A stretch of 64,000 nucleotides of DNA from contig OY292277.1 of NCBI GenBank assembly GCA_958496175.1, positions 5,704,001-5,768,000 on the forward strand, in the 5' to 3' direction. Position numbers and translations under genes: made by a program. Shown here in pieces: positions 51,056 through 60,900 of the stretch. The notes beneath the pieces are model-generated. The model did no database searches. It saw only the letters and a list, made by a program, of their open reading frames with translations, and had not been told where the DNA came from. The stretch's first letter is position 1. Every line of letters begins with the position of its first letter. This stretch comes from Sisyra terminalis. Lineage: Eukaryota; Arthropoda; Insecta; Neuroptera; Sisyridae.

Positions 51056-51400
51056 TTTTTTTTTTGACGATTTCTTGAAAAATCTTACGATTATTTTTTA
51101 CGATTTTTTTTTTTGTTTCGAATTTGAAGAAGATTAAATTATTATCGTTTAATATATTGTTACGAACCCGAAACTGCCTATTATTCGAAAATCATCCCTT
51201 ACGTAGTGGGGCTACAAGCTTTTGAAGTTTAATGATTTATGGATTACTTCTGCCAATTAGGAGGTCGATTTCATCCCTTAATCGTGGTTTGTTTTCAGAA
51301 AAATTTGCACAGAATGCACAGATGGACATATACTTTCGATTGGCTACCATAAAAATTTTTTTGTAAATTTTTGATTTTCGTGACCACGGTTTTGTTTTAC
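51056..51400 (+). repeat. Degenerate satellite copy in + orientation after an orientation flip
   Basis: After the inverted units, TTGACGATTTCTTGAAAAATC starts a + strand copy. It continues through TTGTTTCGAATTTGAAGAAG, ATATTGTTACGAACCCGAAAC (two adjacent parts), ATTCGAAAATCATCCCTTA and GTGGTTTGTTTTC to CTTTCGATTGGC. The order matches the 335-bp monomer, but GAGGTCGATTTCATCCC comes from the 186-bp type, so it looks like a hybrid. The copy decays by about 51,400. Confidence 0.8.
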
Positions 51401-51656
51401 TTAAAATTTATCGAAAGTATAACCCTTTACCATGATAACTAAACTATTGCCGTTTTTCTGTAACAAAAAATCAGTACAGCATTTAAAAAAATTGAGAAAA
51501 AAAATCAGATGTTCACTTTTTCAAATAAATTTTCTTTGACATATTTCAAAAATATTTCAATGTGAATTTTAACAAAAACAAAAAATTGATGTTTTCGACA
51601 CTTAAAACTCTTTTAATATTTTCCACACATATATTCATTTTATTCTCCCCGCAACA
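51401..51656. other. AT-rich stretch before the ABC transporter start; nothing recognised
   Basis: No repeat, clear promoter or exon is recognised. An in-frame TAA lies at 51,603 upstream of the ATG at 51,657, so if exon 1 begins here the ATG is the first one in frame. The context is GCAACAATGC. Confidence 0.5.
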
Positions 51657-51924
51657 ATGCTGAGAAATATCATCTTAGTGTCGTACAAATTGTACTGTTT
51701 ATTTAAAAATCATCGTATAACATTTAGCCTATCGTTAATTGCCCCAGTCGTAATGTTTATTGTGACAATACAACTTCAAAAGCACCGTGGCTGTCGAATT
51801 CCTCCCCCAATCACCGAACTTTCCAATCGAAAAGTCAAATATTTTTGCGCACCAAAAACCCCATTCACGGAAAAATTGATAAAATTTGCCACCGTGAAAT
51901 TGAACAATGCGCCTGCATTTGATG
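51657..51924 (+). CDS. ABCA exon 1: start, TM1, start of extracellular domain
   Basis: Codons 1-89 plus one base. Starts at ATG and ends at G/GTGAGT. A hydrophobic stretch SLSLIAPVVMFIVTIQL gives the first membrane span; charged/aromatic KLYCLFKNHR precedes it, as usual for ABCA N termini. Confidence 0.85.
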
Positions 51925-54900
51925 GTGAGTTTTATTAATATTTCAATCATTTTCTTTTGTAAATTATATTACTTTAAAAAAGTTAACAAATTTCTTACAA
52001 CATGTCTCCAATAACGTCTTTAGTTTCTACCTTATTTCCGCAATTTTCTATCAATTTGTGACTCATTTTTTTATTGTTATAGACATAGAATGGTATGCTG
52101 ATAAAGAGTTACTAGTACTCCACGCCAAAGGACAACTAGTTGAGCACGAAAACGCCAAAATCACTCTAATTTTATTTGAAAATGTTACCAAAGACGAAAC
52201 ACCACCGCAACAATTAAACTACAAAATCCGTGTGGCAATGGATGAAACTGAAATGCAGAAAATTCAATATATGTTCTTGGGTTTCTATTTTGCTGTAGGT
52301 AAATATATTTGCACAATTGTGGATAAGAGTCTGATTATTATGGATAAAAAGAACAACTTTTATTTATAAATATACATTAAAATACTAACCAGATTCCTGT
52401 CCTGTTCTAGATAAAGCAAAATTTATAAAAACCGTTTGTTTTGAAAGTGGTTTAAGTTCATTACAAGGACAGCCGATGAGAACATTTCAAGAAGAAATTT
52501 AAACTATAAAATTTTTAATCTTTGTTCCTTTCTTCTTATATTTAAAAACAAAACAAATAGTACATTTTTTCTTATCCTGTGGTCCGCGGACCCCTGGAGA
52601 TCCGAAGGAATACTAAAATATAATATTGTCCAAAAATTGCACCTTTTTTTCACTCAGGGGTCCTTGAAATTATGCTTGATTTCCTTGGAGGTCTACGGCT
52701 GAAAAAGGTTAGGAACCGCTGAAATAGTATATGGACCATGGTTGTAAAAGACCTAGATCACTTTCAAAATAAACGGCTTAGACCGATGGGCACTAGGGTG
52801 AGTCAAAAAATCGATTATTTTTTTTTTACAAGTGACACGGAAAAATGGGTTGCTAGACACCTTAAAAAAATTCTCACCAAGTATGAGCTCTTAATTTTAA
52901 TAGGAAGATCCTCCGCATCGCAGTTTTGTATTTTTTTCTCAGTGCAATAGAAAAAAATTCATACCTCATCATTTATCGATTGTACAGAAAAATGTTCTAA
53001 AAGAATTTTTTAGGAAATTTAATGCTCTACAAAAAAGGTATTCTATATTTTTTCCGTAAGCCTCACCATTTGAAAGAAATTAAGGATTTAATTTTGATTT
53101 TTTGAAGACAAATTTCATTTTTGTTTATGAATTTTATAACTCGACAATAAATGACTCTTATACAATGTTCAATACAAATTTTTGTTGGAAATTAACTGCT
53201 CTATAAAAATGGATCCTTATGTTTTGGCGATTAAATTGACCGTTTAAAAGATATTCATCATCAAACTTTCATGTGTACGGATTTTAAAAGTTTTTGATGA
53301 GATATTCGAAAAATTTCAATTTAATTTTTAATTTTTGAGAAAATTTACACGAATTTTGGTTTTTATCAACTGAGGAACTTCAAAATATTTTTCAAGTTTT
53401 TTTTTTATACCGAAATATATCATAATATATGTATAATGAAAACTACTTTTTTTATTAATAAATATTTAACTAAGCGATAAATAATGTACAATTTATTTAT
53501 TTTTAAATGGAGACAAATATACTTAAGCATAAAAAAAAAACTGGAAAAATATTTTGAAGTTTCTCAGTTGATAAAAACTAAAATTCGTGTAAATTTTCTC
53601 AAAAATTATAAATTAAATTGAAATTTTTCGAATATCTCATCAAAAACTTTTAAAACCCGTACACATGAAAGTTTGATGATGAATATCTTTTGAACGGTCA
53701 ATTTAATCGCCAAAACATAAGTCACCATTTTTATAGAACAGTTAATTTCCAAAAAAAATTCTTTTGCGCATTGTATAATAATTATAAAATTCATAAGCAA
53801 AAATGAAATTTGTCTTAAAATAATCAAAATTAAATCCTTAATATCTTTCAAATGGTGAGGCTTACGGAAAAAATATAGAATACCTTTTTTGTCGAGCATT
53901 AAATTCCCTAAAAAATTCTTTCAGAACATTTTTCGGTACAATCGATAAATGATGAAGTATGAATTTTTTTCTATTGGACTGAGAAAAAAATACAAAACTG
54001 CGATGCGGAGGATCTTCCTATTAAAATTAAGAGCTCATACTTGGTGAGAATTTTTTTAAGGTGTCTAGCAACTCATTTTTCCGTGTCACTTGTAAAAAAA
54101 AAATAATCGATTTTTTGACCCACCCTAATGGGCATGATAGTGAAAAACTTTATTCTTACTATATTATTTTTCTCGATAAAAAAATATCCAGACAACTTTT
54201 ATTGGACCAGTGATTTTCTCCCAATCCAATATGCTTTGAATTTTGCTTATATGGACATTCTTAACAATAAAGATATGGCGACTATCGAATCAAAGGTAAT
54301 TTTAGTGAAAAATTATTTTTAAAAGCTTATTTAGTAAAAATATATCTATATTTTCAGGTAGAGATTAAACCAAACTGTTTAATTGATCGGACTAAAGATG
54401 CCAATGTTTTTTTGCTATGTATGTTTATTTTTGGAACTGAAATGCTTATAATGTCGATCATAAAAAATGATATAATTCAAGAGAGACAACAAGGGTTGAT
54501 AGTAAGTGATATAGTTATTAAGGGGTAATATATCTGGGGCGTTTTTTTCCACTTTATTTAAAACATGGTTTTGTATGAAAACATTTGTTTTGCAACATAA
54601 ATTCTGTAACTTTTCCGACCAAAAAAAATTTTTTTTGCTAGAATTTACGATTTTTGATTTATATTCTATTGAATTTCTTTCAATAGAAAGATCATCATTA
54701 TTCTATTGATAGGGTATATTTAGTTGTTATTTTACACTATAAGAATATATAAGAAAAGAAATCGTCTCACAAGTACTGATTTATATATTCTCAATCAATC
54801 ATTTCAAAGGTTTTTTTTTGTATTTAAAGTCTCAATAATATTTTTTTTTAATTGATTTAAAAAAGAAATGGTTTGACTAAAATGAAATCATCGGTTGCTC

Positions 54901-57900
54901 CAATAATGATCTATTTAACTTCAAAGAAATGTTTAAAATTCCACCAAAACTATACTACTTTAATATTAATTGTTACTTATCATAAAAACCATTGATGTGT
55001 TACTATTTGCCATGGTACATCTACTACTCATAGTACAATCTCATGCGATTTAGAATTTAATTGGAGAAAAAGTAGAATTTAATCAAAACATGCCACTGAA
55101 CTTACTTCTAATTCTTTGTTCCACCTAAAGACTGGTAAAAATCACTTTTGCATCATCCATCTATATCCTTTAGAAATCTCCGGAAAATTCGATCCGAAAT
55201 GAACGACGTAGCGTCATCTGTTGGCAAAACGAAACACTATAATAGAATATGAATATTATATACCTATTATTCACATTATCATAAAAATATATCTTATTTT
55301 CTACTAACTTTAAATACGTTTTTCATCTACTAACCTGTAATACACTATTTAAGGCCAAATTTGGTTAAAATTGCTAACAAAATTGGCATAAAGTGCACCA
55401 ATGTCAACCGGTGTCTTTTAAAACTTTTCCGAAGTTTGCCTATGTTAAGCGATTTGGAATCTTGGACTTAATTTATCCAGATTAATATTTCCCAAGGATA
55501 ATAAAATATATTTACAACACTTTCTGATAGTTTTCTCCGTGAAAATGAAAGTAGATTTGTTTAATTTCTTCGATTAATTAATCACGGAAAATTGACAGCA
55601 GCAAAACGGACATTTTCATTGCAGATGCGCAAATTAGTCAAAACAACGTCCAATAAAATGCGCTCAAATTTGATTTGGCATTGAATCTGAAAAATATTGT
55701 TTTATTATGAATTAATTATTTATTAAATTACATTTATTAATACGTACTTTAGGGCATAATAACCCGGTTAAATTCTTAGGTATTATAATATAGTCAAGTT
55801 CAACATCTCTGACCTTAAATATGTGACAAAATTTTAATATGAAATAAAACTTTTTCACTGAATTTGTATATTTTATACGACATTTTTAAGGTCAGTAGTG
55901 ATATACATAATCATTAGATTCATTCTTATTCAATCGGATTACTATAAGTCCGAAACGAAAAATTTTTCTTTCCGTGTTAAATAAGCATATTTATTTACCT
56001 TATTGATCCTCCAATGTTATTTCATTAGGATAATCAGAAAGTTTGGTTCGATTTTCGTTGGGTTGACTAAAGACAAATCGGAATTTTTCGTAGAAATCCC
56101 TAGTAGATTCTGGAAGATTTTTGAATTACCTAAAAGATATGGTGAAAGTTAAAAATAAAAAATGGCACCTAAATAATTTAATGAATGTATACCGTATCTT
56201 AAATGTATTGCGTTTCTATTTTACGTTAAAATTACGTAAAAATCGGCACATACTTTCCGAACAATAAAATTACGTCTAACAAGTAAACAGTACACTTTTG
56301 GAATTTGGAAAAAATAACTATGGAATATTTTGGTGCTTTTTTGCCGTTCAATGTAGTGCTAACTTGACGTTAAGAGCTTTTCTATAAATATTAAAATTTC
56401 GATTTTTTTTTTTGTCCCATTAATTGGTGTTTTTTTGTCGTTCGAAAGTTCCAAGAGGAAAATCTTCATACCTAATTAGCATATTTTCCCAGGAAAGGCT
56501 ATTTAAAGAAAAAGTTTCCCGGAAATAGCCATTTAAAGAAAAAGCTCGATTTGAGTCATTTTCCAAAAATTAATTTTTTTTTGCCAATAGTTGTTTCTTT
56601 TTTGTCATTCGAGAGTCCGAATAGAAAAATCTTCGTAGGTAACTTTTATATTTCCCCGGAAACAGCCATTTAATGAAAAAGCTGTGTGTGTTTTTGTTAT
56701 TTGAAAGTTCCAAAAGAAAAATCTTTATACCTAATTAGCATATTTTCCCAGGAAACGCTATTTAAAGAAAAAGCTTTCCGGAAATAGCTATTTAAAGAAA
56801 AAGCTCCAATTGATTCATTTTCGAAACATTGAAATTTCGAAAAAATTATGCCTCTTTAATTGGTGTTTTTTGCCGTTCAAACGTTCCAAGAGAAATATCT
56901 TCACAACTTGCATAACTTCTCGAGAAACGCTTTTTAAAGAAAAAGCTCGATTTGGGTCATTTTTCTAATATTGAATTTTCCAACACTTTTTCTTATCATT
57001 AATTGGTTTCTTTATGTTGTTCGAGGGTTCTGAAAGTTATGGTTTCATCACTCGCATTTATTATATTCATTGTTTGTTTTCATAAGTATTAAAGCTTCAA
57101 TATTAGAGAGATATATCATTAAAATACCAAGGATCTTCCTATTAAAATTAAGAGCTCATACTTGGTGAGAATTTTTTTATGGTGTCTAGCAACCCATTTT
57201 TCCGTGTCACTTGTAAAAAAAAAATAATCAAATTTTTTGATCCACCTTACTGGTTATATTAAAATAATTGTTAATCTTGGAATGTATTTAATCCCCCTTG
57301 TCAGAAGCATGGTCAGATGTAATTCTTTATCTTCGTACTATCCCTATTACAATTAATAAAGGTATTAGAAATTGCTTAGATTTTAGTCGATAAAGCAAAC
57401 TTACACTAATATTATCGTTATTTTATTTGGTGAATACGTTTGATGTATATTTCCCTCATAAGAAGCAAATTTTTTTGACCAAATTTCTCTTAAACATGAA
57501 AATTTTTGTTGCAGTCTGTGCTGGGAGTCAATAATTTATCAACCTTCAAGTATTGGTTGGGCTGGTACTTGGCAATCCTTATTCCAAATATGTTTCTGTT
57601 CATTTTCATGACGTTTACGTTTGATGTTCTCATTTGGAAAAGTGATATTGGAGTTGTCATTTTTATTCTGGTGATGTGTATTCATTCGTGCTTGCTGATG
57701 GGAATGGCCTTTATAATTTTCCTCAATGGAAGTAATTTAAATGATTTTCTGAAAAAAAAAATCCTTTATAAATAATATATTTTCTTTTTAGTCATCACAT
57801 ATTCGTTACTGGGTTTAGGAGTCATATTTTACATGTTGCGGATTATTCCCCATGAAAAGGCAACAACAGTGCTTTGGTACTTGATTCCATCGATCACGTT

Positions 57901-60900
57901 GGGGAATTTGATGGAAATTATCTTTCATAAAGATCGATCTGCAAGTAAAGTATCAAAGATCAATGATGTAAGTAATGGAAATTTTTTTTACTGTTTTTTT
58001 GTGGTTTAGATATGGATGGTTTGCAATGGGTTTCATTCGTTAGTATTGATCAGAAATATAATGAATCTGTTTTATTGGCACTGTGCATGTATTTGTATGC
58101 CAATTCCGTCATCTACGTCTTTTTAATTTGGTACTTTCATCAAGTGCTTCCGGGACCACACCGATATGCATATCCGTGGAATTTTTTGTGTTACGTAAGA
58201 TTTATTTGCATAATAGACGCAGGAATTTCCGCAGGAAATTCCGTTCAATTTTATTTTATATATAGGACATACAGGTTTTTCTTTTTGTAGCATCGCGGAA
58301 ATCATGTGAGTCCAGTGGCGCACGTTGGTTCGAAGTCATCGATTATCACCATCACGGAGCATATTGAAAAAAATACGCAAAATTGGAGTGTTTCAATTAG
58401 AATGAAGAAAGTATGTCGAAGATTTGGGGATTATGTTGCTGTGGATAATTTTTCCATTGATATTTATAATGATCAAATAACTGCGATTTTGGGGGGTTAT
58501 GATGCAGGAAAATCGACACTTTTATCAATGTTAGTAGGTAAATAGTTTGCAGATTGTTGTGAATTTATCCCCAACGGTTAATATTTACTTATGCTAGTTT
58601 AACATTCTTAATGATCAATCCAAATTTCCATCAACGAAAATGATATAAGTGAATTAATTTTTCCAGGAAATCTCGAACTGACCAGTGGCTCCATTGAATT
58701 CGATGGTCTCAATATATCGACCAATCGGCACAAGATTCACAAAAGAATCGGATTTTGTCCAGAACAAAGTGCACTTGTACCATACATGACCGTGCAGGAG
58801 CACCTCATTTATTTCGGGATTGTAAGTCACAAAAATCATCTTGAATCCACTTTTCTCTTATTTAATATGTAGATGAAAGGTCTGAAACACGAAAACGCAA
58901 TTACCAATGCGAAAGAATTAATGACACGTTTTGGTCTACTAACAAATAAGAATATCTTTCCGAAAAACTTACCAAGTGGAATGCAACGTAGACTTCAACT
59001 ATTGATCGCCGTTTGTGGGCCGAAAATTGACGTGATTGTTTTGGACGAACCGTCAGCATCAGTGGACTTGGACTCGAAAATGGAAATTTGGAGAATCATT
59101 CAAGTAAATTGTAATTTCTGTTGGGCAAAAAAAAGTTTTTTAGATTTTTATTTTGTAGAGTTTTCGAAAAAATCGGACCATTGTTTTCACAACAAGTTCA
59201 ATGGAAGAGGCCAATGCGTATGCCAATCAAATGGTTATTATGAGTCATGGAGTTTTGCAATACTATGGCACTCCAACTTTCCTAAAAAATATTTATGGTA
59301 AATCGAAACTAATATATAAAATTCTTTCGTCTGTCTGTACATTTCGATTTTGAACTCAATTTTAGGGTAAATATTTGTTTCAAGATGTCCTTATTCCGAA
59401 TTTGACATTTTTAAAATTTTTGTCTGTCTGTCTGTGTGTCCCGATTTAACTAAAGAACGGAACAACCGAATTTAATGAAATTTGGTATTAATATACAACA
59501 CAATTTTCCACATACTATAGGCTACTTATCATTTCAAAAAAAAATAAGGGAAGGTATTCCCTAGGGATGGAAACAGAAATTTTTACTTTAGACAAGTGAG
59601 TTATATATCATTGGAAAGGTAATTAAAAGTTAGAAAATAATCTGTAAAACTATTTTTAGTTGAACTGACAGAAAGCACAGTTAATTCAATTTAAAGTTTA
59701 AAAAATTGCCTCTAAAATATAAACGTTTATATATATTAGGGTGATTTTTTTTTTACTTTTTTTTTTTTTTGGTCCCATCGTGAAATTTTGTTGGAAATAC
59801 CAAAAAAAAAATCCTTGAAAGTTTGAGCCCTTAATATTAATTTTAAGTTCTCGACCAAGACGTGTAAAGATTTCCCATTAAAAATACACGGAAACTCTGA
59901 CTTTTATTTTTAAATTCCTATATCTCAGCGGCATTTCATGGGATCGCTTTTATCGAAGATATGGTTTTTTCTCAGAATTAAACGCTCTACAAAAGTGCCC
60001 ATTGCGACAAAGTCGTAACTCACACCGGTGAGGTAGTACGGGCCACTGAACCTGATTTTTCCATAAAATTCGCGTTTTTTTGCATTTACCTCGTAAATAA
60101 CAAGAGCTACGAAAAAATTATAAACGAAAAACTTGTAGAGAATTTGATTTCCTACAAAAAAGTTCCTGTAGACCAAATCGCGAGGATCTATATTAAACGA
60201 GATATTAAACCTTGAATTTTATGGAAAAATCAGGTTCAGTGGCCCGTACTACCTCACTGGTGTGAGTTACGACTTTGTCGCAATGGGTACTTTTGTAGAG
60301 CGTTTAATTCTGAGAAAAAAACATCTTCGGTAAAAGCGATCCCATGAAATGCCGCTGAGATATAGGAATTTAAAAATAAAAGTCAGAGTTTCCGTGTTTT
60401 TTCAATGGGAAATCTTTACACGTCTTGGTCGAGGACTTAAAATTAATATTAAGGGCTCAAACTTTAAGGGTGATTTCTTTGGTATTTCCAACAAAATTTC
60501 ACGATGGGACCAAAAAAAAAAAAGTCAAAAAAAAATCACCCTAAATTAATCATATTGATTCTTTAGAACATTGTTTTATTATTTCTAGGTACCGGCTACG
60601 ATTTACGAGTGGTACTATCAGAAGCACCAAGCGTTGATGCCATTACTGCTATAATTGTTAAGAGTGTACCCCAAGCTGAAATAAAACTATCGACCGGCAG
60701 TCTTCTGCTCTATCAAATTCCCACTGTGGACTCAACGACACTATCAAATCTTTTTTCAAATCTTGAAGATAAGAAAAAAGTTTTCAATATCATCAGTTTT
60801 GGCTTGAGTCTTCGAAGTGTTGAATATGTCTTTATCAAGTATTTGTCTCAAAAATTGACAATTTTTAGAATTGGCATTTGTTAATTGATTAATTTTGTAG

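Larger units (their letters stand above)
52299..54191 (+). other. Intron 2 (1,893 bp) swollen by repeats
   Basis: Contains a hAT-like remnant and a complete foldback element, described separately. At 52,411 an acceptor-like CCTGTTCTAG is followed by 30 in-phase codons ending in TAA (52,499-52,501). Skipping it joins exon 2 to exon 3 in frame and matches the family better, so it is treated as a cryptic or alternative exon that would truncate the protein. Confidence 0.7.

Noticed and set aside
52411..52501. Additional ABCA exon with a good acceptor
   Set aside because: It runs into TAA with no donor, and joining exon 2 directly to exon 3 keeps the frame and matches the family, so it is at most a cryptic or alternative exon.
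53606..53899. 97-residue reverse-strand frame
   Set aside because: Lies wholly in one arm of foldback FB1; the other arm does not keep it open and no protein family is recognisable.
58083..58323. Overlapping short frames on both strands around 58.1-58.3 kb
   Set aside because: They are shadows of ABCA exon 7 and its intron in other frames.
59925..60549. Reading frames of 83 and 66 residues
   Set aside because: They sit in the arms of foldback FB2 and contain only palindrome sequence.
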